NCBI GenBank assembly: GCA_934394595.1
Contig: CAKRRX010000063.1
Span: 1-13,476, forward strand
Direction of reading: 5' to 3'
From: an uncultured Blautia sp.
GTDB lineage: Bacteria; Bacillota; Clostridia; Lachnospirales; Lachnospiraceae
DNA length: 13,476 nucleotides
Shown here: positions 1 to 6,800 of the stretch, piece after piece
How the letters are laid out: every line of letters begins with the position of its first letter
How positions within the stretch are numbered: the stretch's first letter is position 1
Notes under the pieces: generated by a model
The model's input: the letters and a program-made list of their open reading frames with translations, nothing else
Databases searched by the model: none
What the model was told of the DNA's origin: nothing
Program-made: the position numbers and the translations under genes

Positions 1-632
1 ATCAACATTCCGATGGTCTGGAAGATCTGTACCAGCACCACCAGCAGTATCACTGTGACAAGCATGATATCCGTCTGCCAGCGGTTGTAGCCATAACGGA
101 CTGCGATATCTCCAAGTCCGCCTCCTCCTACTGTTCCTGCCATTGCAGAATAACCAAGGATGGTTCCTGTTACTATAGTGGCTCCTGAGATCAGAGAAGT
201 TCTGGCTTCTACCAGCATAACTTTGAATACGATCCGAAGATTGCTTGCGCCCATTGATCTGGCCGCCTCGATAACCCCCGGGTCTACCTCATTGAGAGAA
301 GACTCTACCATTCGTCCGATAAAAGGGATTGCCGCAATGGTAAGGGGTACGATAGTGGCTGTAGTTCCATAGCTTTTTCCTACCAGAAATCTGGTGAAGG
401 GGATCAGCAGGATCAAAAGGATCAAAAATGGGATACTTCGGAAAATATTTGCAATTACATCCAGGATCTTATATAAAACTGCATTTGGCCGCAGGCCCTC
501 TTTGTCCGATACCTTCAGCAAAATGCCAAGAGGCATTCCGAACACATATCCAAAAAAGGTAGAAAACAGGGTCATGTACAGGGTTTCCCCAACACCTGCG
601 ATAATCATATCGGTTACTTGTTTCGTCCACAT
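1..632 (-). CDS. metI: Methionine ABC transporter permease MetI (3' end cut by window edge)
   Basis: Membrane-spanning subunit of the MetNIQ importer, which takes up methionine and related compounds across the cytoplasmic membrane using ATP hydrolysed by MetN. I translated the minus strand from the ATG at 632-630 and read 210 residues without a stop. Hydrophobic segments lie near residues 20-40, 60-80, 92-106, 145-165 and 187-208. The cytoplasmic coupling (EAA) loop is clear near residues 121-143 (IEAARSMGAS, then a VEAR end), and a GTVGGGGLGD stretch typical of MetI lies near 166-175. E. coli MetI has 217 residues, so probably only about ten residues are missing. The start is supported by GGGGAGG inside the last codons of metN, 10 nt before the ATG. 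Only 2 bp separate it from metN, so the two are cotranscribed and probably translationally coupled. The substrate-binding lipoprotein metQ would be expected just beyond the left edge (inference). Confidence 0.95.
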   Translation of the reverse strand, partial: MWTKQVTDMIIAGVGETLYMTLFSTFFGYVFGMPLGILLKVSDKEGLRPNAVLYKILDVIANIFRSIPFLILLILLIPFTRFLVGKSYGTTATIVPLTIAAIPFIGRMVESSLNEVDPGVIEAARSMGASNLRIVFKVMLVEARTSLISGATIVTGTILGYSAMAGTVGGGGLGDIAVRYGYNRWQTDIMLVTVILLVVLVQIFQTIGML

Positions 633-634
633 AA

Positions 635-1654
635 TCAGTTCGCCTCCCCAATCTCAAGTCCACGTTCTGTAAGATACGCCTTCATCTCTGGTACATGAGT
701 GCTTCCGCTCATGAACTGAAGGATCATCTCTCCTTTGGCTACACCACCTACATTTTTGGTATCTGCCTTAAGGATATTTACCGGTTCATGGAAAGTAAGT
801 ACAAGGTTTGCAATAACTGGTTCGAATGCGGAATTTTCGGAAAATACAATTCGAATGATCTCACCGCTCTGAATTTCAGGCTGAGTAAACTTTTTACTGT
901 CTACCTCTGAACCATTATCACGGCTGATCAGTTCCTTGGCCACCTGTGATTTTGGATGGTTGAAGATTTCCTCAACCAGTCCCTGTTCTTTTACTTCACC
1001 TTCTAACATAATTGCCACGTGAGTACAGATTTCACGGACAACTGACATCTGGTGAGTAATGATCACAATGGTAATGCCAAATTTCTCATTGATATCCTGC
1101 AAAAGTTCCAGTATGGAAGATGTGGTCTGTGGATCCAGGGCGCTTGTAGCCTCATCGCAGAGAAGGATCTGCGGATCGGACGCCAGGGCTCTGGCAATGG
1201 CCACTCTTTGTTTCTGTCCACCGGAGAGCTGTGCGGGATAAGCTTTTGCCCGATCTGCCAGTCCTACGATCTCCAGAAGCTCCATGGCTCTTTCTCTTGC
1301 TTCTTTTTTGCTCTTTCCCTGAATATATAAGGGAAAGCAGACGTTTTCCAAAACATTTTTCTGCATAAGCAAATTAAAATGCTGGAAGATCATTCCTATT
1401 TTTTCCCGCTCTTTGCGGAGTTCTTTTGCTGAAAAATCCCCAAGAGATTTCCCATCTATCAAAACTTTTCCTTCCGATGGTACTTCAAGAAAATTCATAC
1501 AACGTACCAGGGTACTTTTTCCTGCACCGGACATTCCGATGATTCCGTAAATGTCTCCGGAGTCTATGGAAAGTGATACGTTTTTCAGAGCCTGTACCTG
1601 ACCATCTTTGGTCTGGAAGGTTTTGCTTACATTCTGGATCAATATTGAAGACAT
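635..1654 (-). CDS. metN: Methionine ABC transporter ATP-binding protein MetN
   Basis: ATPase subunit of the methionine importer, acting as a dimer on the cytoplasmic face of MetI. With the chosen start it is 339 residues (E. coli MetN has 343). Visible in order: Walker A GMSGAGKST (40-48), Q-loop Q91, signature LSGGQ (143-147), Walker B ILLCDEA with catalytic E168, D-loop SALD, and switch histidine H201. The C-terminal part (about 265-339) fits the NIL ligand-sensing domain, which in MetN binds methionine and inhibits transport. The reading frame stays open to an earlier ATG at 1708-1706. I prefer the ATG at 1654-1652 because AGAGGAAAG lies 6 nt before it, protein homology begins at SSILIQNVSK, and the earlier ATG would sit only about 6 nt after the predicted transcription start. 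It is the first gene of metN-metI, behind a promoter covered by a palindromic operator. Confidence 0.97.
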   Translation of the reverse strand: MSSILIQNVSKTFQTKDGQVQALKNVSLSIDSGDIYGIIGMSGAGKSTLVRCMNFLEVPSEGKVLIDGKSLGDFSAKELRKEREKIGMIFQHFNLLMQKNVLENVCFPLYIQGKSKKEARERAMELLEIVGLADRAKAYPAQLSGGQKQRVAIARALASDPQILLCDEATSALDPQTTSSILELLQDINEKFGITIVIITHQMSVVREICTHVAIMLEGEVKEQGLVEEIFNHPKSQVAKELISRDNGSEVDSKKFTQPEIQSGEIIRIVFSENSAFEPVIANLVLTFHEPVNILKADTKNVGGVAKGEMILQFMSGSTHVPEMKAYLTERGLEIGEAN

Positions 1655-1656
1655 GT

Positions 1657-1665
1657 CTTTCCTCT
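1657..1665 (-). promoter_or_regulatory. metN: Ribosome binding site deciding the metN start
   Basis: On the minus strand AGAGGAAAG ends a few bases before the ATG at 1654, with the GAGG core 6 nt from it. No comparable site precedes the in-frame ATG at 1708, so this site argues for the shorter MetN. Confidence 0.7.
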
Positions 1666-1671
1666 TTTCTT

Positions 1672-1698
1672 TTGAAGTATGTCCGAAACACACTTCAA
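1672..1698 (-). other. Stem-loop in the metN leader
   Basis: On the minus strand the arms TTGAAGTGTG and CATACTTCAA flank a 7-nt loop (TTTCGGA). As RNA this is a 10-bp stem with one G-U pair. It lies in the predicted 60-nt leader of metN-metI, ending about 7 nt before the Shine-Dalgarno site. No U-tract follows, so it is not a terminator. It could stabilise the mRNA or affect ribosome access; the role is unknown. Confidence 0.55.
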
Positions 1699-1721
1699 GG
1701 TGATTCATCGTCGATACAGTT

Positions 1722-1751
1722 ACTATAACACTTTTAGAATAGAAGTGTTAA
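1722..1751 (-). promoter_or_regulatory. Predicted promoter of metN-metI
   Basis: On the minus strand a -35 box TTAACA (1751-1746) is followed after 17-18 nt by TTATAG/TATAGT (1728-1722), a good sigma-A arrangement. The sequence just upstream of the -35 box is AT-rich (AAATTTTAAGAAT), like an UP element. The start of transcription would be near 1715, leaving a leader of about 60 nt before the preferred metN start. Confidence 0.65.
1726..1750 (-). promoter_or_regulatory. Palindromic operator over the metN promoter, LysR-box type
   Basis: Perfect inverted repeat with arms TAACACTT and AAGTGTTA separated by 9 nt. It contains CACT-N11-AGTG, which fits the T-N11-A pattern known for LysR-family binding sites. 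The arms overlap the predicted -35 and -10 boxes of metN. The LysR gene ends only about 40 bp upstream, so regulation by that protein is the obvious inference. A site lying over the core promoter suggests repression, or a switch between repression and activation. Confidence 0.65.
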
Positions 1752-1770
1752 TTCTTAAAATTTAGGGCGG

Positions 1771-1791
1771 GCTATAGGATAAAGCTATAGC
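1771..1791 (-). repeat. Small inverted repeat at the end of the lysR gene
   Basis: Arms GCTATAG and CTATAGC with a 7-nt spacer begin at the last base of the lysR stop codon. As RNA this would be a 7-bp, AT-rich hairpin. It is followed by CCGCCC and only then by an AT stretch, so it is at best a weak terminator. It may simply mark the 3' end of the lysR message. Confidence 0.35.
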
Positions 1792-2702
1792 TACTGTAAA
1801 GCCTTATCCTTATATTTCGCAATTTCCTCAAGGTATTTCTGTCCCAGCTTGCTGATCGTAGTACCTTTTCGCGCCAGGTAGCCAATGGTCATCACCTCAT
1901 CGGAATCCAGCTTCACAGCGCAATAGTCAGAACCGTTCAGCTCCTCGCAGATAATTCCGGAACAAAGTGTATAACCGTTCAGCCCAACCATCAGATTCAG
2001 TAAGGTAGCCCGGTCATTCGCCTTGATCAGCCGCTTGTACTCATAGGTACTTAAAACTTCCTCTGCAAAATAAAAAGAATTGTAGGTTCCCTGTTCAAAA
2101 GACAGGCAGGGGTACTCGCGAAGGTCGTCCAGAGTGATCAGCTCACGGTCTGCCAGGGGATGTCCCTTCCACATGTAAACATAAATGCTGCATTCCAGGA
2201 GTGGATGAAATTCCAGTTTAAATTCACGGAACAGCTTTTCCAGCACTTTGTGGTTGAAATCGTTGAGGTAAAGAATTCCAATCTCACTTTTAAAATCTTT
2301 TACATCTGTGATAATATCATAGGTTCTGGTCTCATGGACTGCAAACTCGTATTCATCCATTCCGAACTGTTTTACCATCTCCACAAAGGCATTTACTGCA
2401 AAGGTGTAGTGCTGCATGGAGACGCTGAATTTCTTCTTGGTACGTTCCTTGGATACGTATTTGGATTCGATCAGCGCGTACTGCTCCACTACCTGTCTGG
2501 CATAGCCCAGAAATTCCTCTCCTTCCGGAGTTACGGAAATGCCCCGGTTGGTTCTTCTGAAAAGCTCCACCCCTGTCTCTTCTTCCAGTTCTTTGATCGC
2601 AGAAGACAGACTGGGCTGAGAGATAAAAAGAGTGCGGGCAGCTTCATTCATGGAATTGGAATTGGCTACAGTGATAGCATAGCGAAGTTGTGCCAGTGTC
2701 AT
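1791..2702 (-). CDS. LysR-family transcriptional regulator, probable regulator of methionine uptake
   Basis: DNA-binding regulator of 303 residues, the usual LysR length. The N-terminal winged helix-turn-helix is clear in residues 1-60 (LRYAITVANSNSMNEAARTL, then ISQPSLSSAIKELEEE and LFRRTNRGISVTPEGE). The rest (about 90-295) fits the substrate-binding-like effector domain. The start is supported by AGAGGG 6 nt before the ATG. The gene reads in the same direction as metN, 136 bp upstream of it, and that gap holds a T-N11-A palindrome over the metN promoter. Known relatives in Firmicutes (MetR/MtaR, CmbR, YtlI) control methionine and cysteine genes, so a sulfur-metabolite effector is likely but inferred. 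Only 25 bp separate it from the upstream ATPase gene. The few promoter-like hexamers in that gene's last codons are weak, so it may be cotranscribed with it. Confidence 0.9.
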   Translation of the reverse strand: MTLAQLRYAITVANSNSMNEAARTLFISQPSLSSAIKELEEETGVELFRRTNRGISVTPEGEEFLGYARQVVEQYALIESKYVSKERTKKKFSVSMQHYTFAVNAFVEMVKQFGMDEYEFAVHETRTYDIITDVKDFKSEIGILYLNDFNHKVLEKLFREFKLEFHPLLECSIYVYMWKGHPLADRELITLDDLREYPCLSFEQGTYNSFYFAEEVLSTYEYKRLIKANDRATLLNLMVGLNGYTLCSGIICEELNGSDYCAVKLDSDEVMTIGYLARKGTTISKLGQKYLEEIAKYKDKALQ

Positions 2703-2727
2703 AAAAATCCCTCTTTTCTGTATATGG

Positions 2728-4302
2728 TTACTGTTTTTTATATACTTCTATTTCACAGATATGTTCCTGCGTTTTTTTGTCATAATTAATTCCAACTAAC
2801 AACAGATTCCCTGTGTATTCTTCCAGACTACGGCAGTATTCCCTGTCATGAATCTGCCTGATCGCGCCCTTTGCATCCTTGTCCCATTTTAACTCTACAA
2901 CCAGCGCTGGTTTGTCCGGGAAGCATTTACGAGGTATATAAACAAGATCTGCAAATCCTTTTCCGCTTGGAAATTCCCTGTATACTGTATAAAAATTGCG
3001 TGCAGCATATAACGCAAGTGAGATCGTATAACTGAGCGCATTTTCATCATTATATTGAAGATGGGAAGTCTCAAAATGCGCTTGTCTGATTCCTTCTGCC
3101 ACCTGCGCTTCTCGTCCCTGCCATATAGCCAGCAACGTATCCGCTGAGTTTTTCAGTGCTTTTGATACCTCACCCCAGTTGGATACAGACACTGTATTTA
3201 CATATTCAGAACGTATTTCCTCATTGGGAATAAATACTGTTTTATAGGAATACCGATATCCCAGATACCCCAGATGAATAAGAAGCGTCAGCACATCATC
3301 TTCTGTCCGAAAAGTTGTCATATCGTTGGTAAAGCTTCCAGTATTGACCAGCACCTCTTCCCCTGCGATCATACATAATATATCATCCCGAAGCCCTTCA
3401 AAATTCATGTCAATATACAGCTGTAATGCCTCAAAGGTTTCTGTCTGATTCCAGTAATTTCCCAGTTTTCCACTCCTCATACAGCTAATTACAGACTTAG
3501 GGCTGTATACAGACTGCCCTTCCTCAAAGGAATATCCATCATACCAGTTTCGGACTTCATCAATGTTCATATGATATTCCCGACAAAGCTGTTCTACTTC
3601 TTTTTCTGTAAAGCCAACGTATTCTGCCAACAGGCCGGGATCAATCATGGAAAATTCATCAAACATATTTAATGCGCTGTGTGTCCCGTATTTTTTGATT
3701 GGGAGAATCCCGGTCATATATGCAAGATAAATATATTCTTTATCTTTTAACAAATCACGCAAAAAATCAAGATATTTTTCCTGCGCCTCTCTGTCATGCT
3801 TAAATTCTCTGAAAATACAGTCCCACTCATCCACAATAACCACAAATGGACTACCTTTCTCAGCAAAAATATCCTGCATGGTTTCAGCCAGATCATGTTC
3901 GTCATACAATTCCACATCCGGATACTGCCTGATCAGCTCCCGGATCACTTTTTCTTTTACCCTTCTAAGTAATTCCTGTATGTTGGCGCTTCTGCTCAGA
4001 AATTCCTGCATATTCAGAAAAATAGTATCATATTGATTTAAATGCTTTTCAAAACTTTTATCTCTGGAAATCTCCAAGCCTGAAAACAGCTCTCTGGAAT
4101 CGCAGCCTTTGCTATAATAAGCAGCAAGCATATCTGCTGCCATAGATTTTCCGAAACGCCTCGGCCTGCTTACACAGACACAGGATTGCATGGTATTTAC
4201 CACACTGTTCGTATACTTTATCAATCCTGTTTTATCCACATAAATATCAGAATTCACCGCTCTCTGAAATTTATTATTCCCTGGATTCAGATAAATCCCC
4301 AT
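2728..4302 (-). CDS. AAA-ATPase-like protein with C-terminal PD-(D/E)XK nuclease-like domain (DUF1703 type)
   Basis: A 524-residue protein of a large family common in gut anaerobes, with an AAA-ATPase-like part (PF09820 type) followed by a PD-(D/E)XK-like part (PF08011/DUF1703 type). The cellular role is not established. Visible: the family's N-terminal signature (FQRAVNSDIYVDKTGLI), a Walker A variant SRPRRFGKS (45-53), Walker B VVIVDEWD (154-161), and TGILPI near 197-202. The nuclease-like core has FADLVYIP with D452, VVELKW with E470 and K472, and the downstream QIHDREY. All key residues appear present, so it is probably not decayed. The start has AGGAAGG 6 nt upstream. It is visibly AT-richer than its neighbours: spot-counted 60-nt lines gave 28-43% GC against 57-58% in mfd. 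This suggests transfer. I see no flanking repeats or transposase. It may share a transcript with lysR downstream. Confidence 0.88.
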   Translation of the reverse strand: MGIYLNPGNNKFQRAVNSDIYVDKTGLIKYTNSVVNTMQSCVCVSRPRRFGKSMAADMLAAYYSKGCDSRELFSGLEISRDKSFEKHLNQYDTIFLNMQEFLSRSANIQELLRRVKEKVIRELIRQYPDVELYDEHDLAETMQDIFAEKGSPFVVIVDEWDCIFREFKHDREAQEKYLDFLRDLLKDKEYIYLAYMTGILPIKKYGTHSALNMFDEFSMIDPGLLAEYVGFTEKEVEQLCREYHMNIDEVRNWYDGYSFEEGQSVYSPKSVISCMRSGKLGNYWNQTETFEALQLYIDMNFEGLRDDILCMIAGEEVLVNTGSFTNDMTTFRTEDDVLTLLIHLGYLGYRYSYKTVFIPNEEIRSEYVNTVSVSNWGEVSKALKNSADTLLAIWQGREAQVAEGIRQAHFETSHLQYNDENALSYTISLALYAARNFYTVYREFPSGKGFADLVYIPRKCFPDKPALVVELKWDKDAKGAIRQIHDREYCRSLEEYTGNLLLVGINYDKKTQEHICEIEVYKKQ

Positions 4303-4368
4303 AATCAGCCTTCCTTTCTTCTCGTCTAAAGAGCCTGCAAAAAGCTTCGATTTCTTTCGACCATTTTC

Positions 4369-5502
4369 CTACATCTCATCCAGATCCATTCTCACCCGGA
4401 TTCCGTTTATTTCCACGTCCTCCATGGGAATGACCAGGCATTTCCTGCCGTCAATGATCCTGGTTTCTACCAGTTCCACCTTTTCCGGCTCCACATGGAT
4501 CACCACATCCGGCGTTTTGATCTCAAACTTTCTGGTATTGGTAATATTGGAAGCCATCAGAGATGCCCTTTCCCCGGCAACAGCTTCATACTGCGCATCA
4601 AAGGTTTCCAGCTTTTCTTCCTCCACTCCACAATCTTCAAACAGGCGCTTCACCTCGGATTTCGTCAGTTCCACCGGATCCGGGGAGTCTTTTTGAGCCT
4701 CGATGATCTCATTGAGCTTTTCATGAATGTTCACCACAGTGTCATACTGACATTCCTCGCCCAGAGTCTCCTCCACAAGCATGTTGAAGGAATCCCGCTG
4801 TCCTCCGGCAGAAAGGGGCACTGTACATCCCAGTACTTCATCAATAAAAATATCGTGAAGCTGCTCTGCATTTTTTGAAAAATAAAGCAGGCCATGGATA
4901 TCTGTGCTTCTGTCATTGAACTGTGGAAAAAGGAAACCGTTTTCCGGTCTTTCCACGATCCAGTCACGGATACGGTCCTGGATCTGATTTTCCTCGGCAT
5001 TGTAGCAAAGCCCTGCCTTAGACAGCTTTACCGGACAAATCGTACACAGAAGATGCTCATAAATCTCCTCAGACGCGTCATCCATCTCAATGCCATCAGA
5101 TGTTTTTCCAGGAATATCATAGACTGCATGGATGAGAATTATGTAATAATTTTCCGGATAATCATAGTTCTCAATAATTTTATCATAGAATTCCTCGATC
5201 AGCCCGTCATCCTTCAGCTTGCTGGCACGAAGACGCATAAGGAATTCCTGCTTGCCCCCCTCTTTTTCCTGGTCAAGGGGAAACTCCATATTCATCAGAT
5301 TTTTCCCAAGGGTTCCGGAAAGAGTCTTTTTGAAAATATCAAAATATTTGAACATCTCTTCCTCGGAAAGAGAAAGAAATGCCTCTTTTAGTTCGGTTTT
5401 TTTATTTTTGTCAGCGTCCACATAACAGCCGCAGATCCTGGTAATGGCGCAATTGGCTGGTGTAAACTGTTTCTTGATCTCTGAAATTTCTTTCTTGTTC
5501 AT
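4369..5502 (-). CDS. DUF4317 family protein, function unknown
   Basis: A 377-residue soluble protein that I recognise as the DUF4317 family (PF14199), found mainly in Clostridia/Lachnospiraceae. No biochemical role is known. The N-terminus MNKKEISEIKKQFTP and the motif ITRICGCYVDADKNK are typical of the family. There is no signal peptide, no membrane segment and no recognisable catalytic motif. The C-terminal part is acidic and ends in a possible beta-rich stretch (VVIHVEPEKVELVETRIIDG). The start is supported by CAGGAG 7-8 nt upstream. It follows the asparaginase terminator. A TATAAA at 5535-5530 could be a -10 box, but the matching -35 (GGCTTT) is poor. The downstream ATPase gene starts after 66 bp with no terminator between. 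Nothing here ties it to a pathway. Confidence 0.88.
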   Translation of the reverse strand: MNKKEISEIKKQFTPANCAITRICGCYVDADKNKKTELKEAFLSLSEEEMFKYFDIFKKTLSGTLGKNLMNMEFPLDQEKEGGKQEFLMRLRASKLKDDGLIEEFYDKIIENYDYPENYYIILIHAVYDIPGKTSDGIEMDDASEEIYEHLLCTICPVKLSKAGLCYNAEENQIQDRIRDWIVERPENGFLFPQFNDRSTDIHGLLYFSKNAEQLHDIFIDEVLGCTVPLSAGGQRDSFNMLVEETLGEECQYDTVVNIHEKLNEIIEAQKDSPDPVELTKSEVKRLFEDCGVEEEKLETFDAQYEAVAGERASLMASNITNTRKFEIKTPDVVIHVEPEKVELVETRIIDGRKCLVIPMEDVEINGIRVRMDLDEM

Positions 5503-5551
5503 TTGTTCTGCTCCTGATTACACATAAACTTTATAAGCGAGTCCCAAGTTC

Positions 5552-5584
5552 AAAAGCCTTATCATGCAAGCATAAACGGCTTTT
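5552..5584 (-). terminator. Probable intrinsic terminator after the asparaginase gene
   Basis: On the minus strand AAAAGCC and GGCTTTT form a 7-bp stem. An inner TTATGC pairs with GCAT-GA-TAA, with a small bulge, around a 2-nt turn. It starts 11 nt after the asparaginase stop codon. The T-run on the minus strand is only four bases inside the arm, so efficiency is uncertain. Read on the plus strand it ends in five T. Confidence 0.5.
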
Positions 5585-5595
5585 TGACTCTGATA

Positions 5596-6597
5596 TCATA
5601 AAAACAACAAATCATGGTTCACCGTTGTATAAAACAATTTCTTAAATTTTTCCTGATCCCGGGTCTGGCCCAGGGCCCACATCATTTTGGTCACCGAAGC
5701 TTCCAGTGTCATGTCATAGGATTCCAGCACCGGAAAGCGCTCCTTAATGATCTTTCCCACCTGGTAAACTTCCATGTCACTGCCCTCATGTGTGACCTGT
5801 GTGGCCATACACACCGGCTTTCCAGCCTGGATCCAGTGTCCGATAGCTTCCATAAAGATATCATTCTCATAATGGGGCAGCCCACCCACTCCAAAGGATT
5901 CCAGGATCAGTCCGTCATAAGATGAAAAAAGGGTATCCAGCACCTTCCCGTCTATGCCTGGAATCAGTTTCAGCAAAAAAATCTTCTGGTTCATTTCATG
6001 GTAAAATACCAGAGGCTTGGTGGAATGATCCTTATCGTCAATATAAAATACAATCTTCTGATCGTGGATGGACGCAATATCCGGATAATTAATACTGGAA
6101 AATGCATTGTAGCTTTTGGAAAATTCCTTCTTCGCCCTGGTGCCGGCGATCACTTTGCCGCCAAATACTATGGAAATCCCATGTGCCCGGTCATGAGAGG
6201 CAAAACGCAGACTATCCAGAAGATTGGACCTTGCATCTGTAATGGCAAGATCAATGGGCTTCTGTGCCCCTGTGATCACAATGGGCCGTCTGTTATTTTG
6301 AATCAGATAAGACAACGCAGCCCCTGTATACGCCATGGTGTCCGTCCCGTGGCAGATCACAAAGCCATCGTAAAATTCATATTTAGATTCAATCAGCCTT
6401 GCCAGCTTCAGCCAGTGATCTGCACATACATTGGTGCTGTCCAGTGCAAATGGCTGAACCGTATCAATGGTACAGAACTCTTTTGCCTGGGGAATATATT
6501 CCAGAAGTTCTTCTGCTGAAATCTGTGGTGCAAGTCCCTCTGAGGTATATTTGGATGCGATAGTTCCGCCTGTAGCGATCAGTAGTATTTTTTTCAT
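5596..6597 (-). CDS. ansA: Type I (cytoplasmic) L-asparaginase
   Basis: Hydrolyses L-asparagine to L-aspartate and ammonia, feeding nitrogen and aspartate pools. It has 333 residues, matching the AnsA-type cytoplasmic enzymes, and there is no signal peptide. Both catalytic threonine sites are visible: TGGTIAS with nucleophile T12, and HGTDTMAYT (83-91) with T85 and D86. Further family features are S54 in the LDSTN substrate loop, the ITGAQKP segment (109-114), and K157 in RAKKEFSKSYNAF, which by my alignment matches the catalytic lysine. The start has CGGAG 6 nt upstream of the ATG. The gene has its own strong promoter about 100 bp upstream, directly behind the terminator of the lipoprotein gene, and is followed by a probable terminator. 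It therefore looks monocistronic. The 95-nt leader shows no riboswitch that I recognise. Confidence 0.95.
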   Translation of the reverse strand: MKKILLIATGGTIASKYTSEGLAPQISAEELLEYIPQAKEFCTIDTVQPFALDSTNVCADHWLKLARLIESKYEFYDGFVICHGTDTMAYTGAALSYLIQNNRRPIVITGAQKPIDLAITDARSNLLDSLRFASHDRAHGISIVFGGKVIAGTRAKKEFSKSYNAFSSINYPDIASIHDQKIVFYIDDKDHSTKPLVFYHEMNQKIFLLKLIPGIDGKVLDTLFSSYDGLILESFGVGGLPHYENDIFMEAIGHWIQAGKPVCMATQVTHEGSDMEVYQVGKIIKERFPVLESYDMTLEASVTKMMWALGQTRDQEKFKKLFYTTVNHDLLFL

Positions 6598-6700
6598 AGA
6601 ATTCTCCGTTCTGCTGCCAGCAAGCTACACGTCCCACTTTGCCATATATTTCGACCGAGTCCGTTTGCTACAGCAACTGACAGCACATCTTTTATGAAAT

Positions 6701-6729
6701 ATCATACGTGGACGTACTCGAAAAGTCAA
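6701..6729 (-). promoter_or_regulatory. Strong sigma-A promoter for the asparaginase gene
   Basis: On the minus strand TTGACT (6729-6724), 17 nt, then TATGAT (6706-6701). Each hexamer is one mismatch from consensus, with optimal spacing. Transcription should start near 6694, giving a leader of about 95 nt. A short palindrome, TACGT-CC-ACGTA, lies in the spacer and touches the -10 box; it could be an operator, but its arms are only 5 bp. Confidence 0.75.
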
Positions 6730-6736
6730 GACAGAT

Positions 6737-6773
6737 AAAAAGGCCCGCCCGGGAACAACCTGGCTGGCCTTTT
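6737..6773 (-). terminator. Strong intrinsic terminator after the parvulin-like lipoprotein gene
   Basis: On the minus strand AAAAGGCC pairs with GGCCTTTT. Inner GCC/GGC and GG/CC pairs are separated by A-G mismatches, the loop is about 6 nt, and a T5 run follows. It begins 27 nt after the stop codon at 6801. The A-run on the 5' side makes it potentially bidirectional. Confidence 0.9.
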
Positions 6774-6800
6774 CATCTGATGTATCATCTCTTATTTTTC

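Noticed and set aside
1655..1790. Possible SAM riboswitch upstream of metN
   Set aside because: The predicted transcribed leader is about 60 nt and shows one simple hairpin. None of the conserved SAM-I core features or a terminator is present.
2703..2800. Promoter for lysR in the last codons of the ATPase gene (ATGACA-17-TATCTG or GGAACA-17-TATATA)
   Set aside because: Each pair has only one acceptable hexamer, and AT-rich coding sequence gives such matches by chance.
5521..5558. TATAAA at 5535-5530 as a promoter for the DUF4317 gene
   Set aside because: The -10 box is good, but the hexamer at the right distance (GGCTTT) is a poor -35 and lies in the terminator arm. I mention it in the gene entry rather than call it.
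6598..6694. A GTGGGAC stretch in the asparaginase leader that resembles part of the T-box antiterminator motif
   Set aside because: The predicted leader is only about 95 nt, has no terminator after the motif and no specifier-loop architecture. The match covers only 7 of 14 positions.
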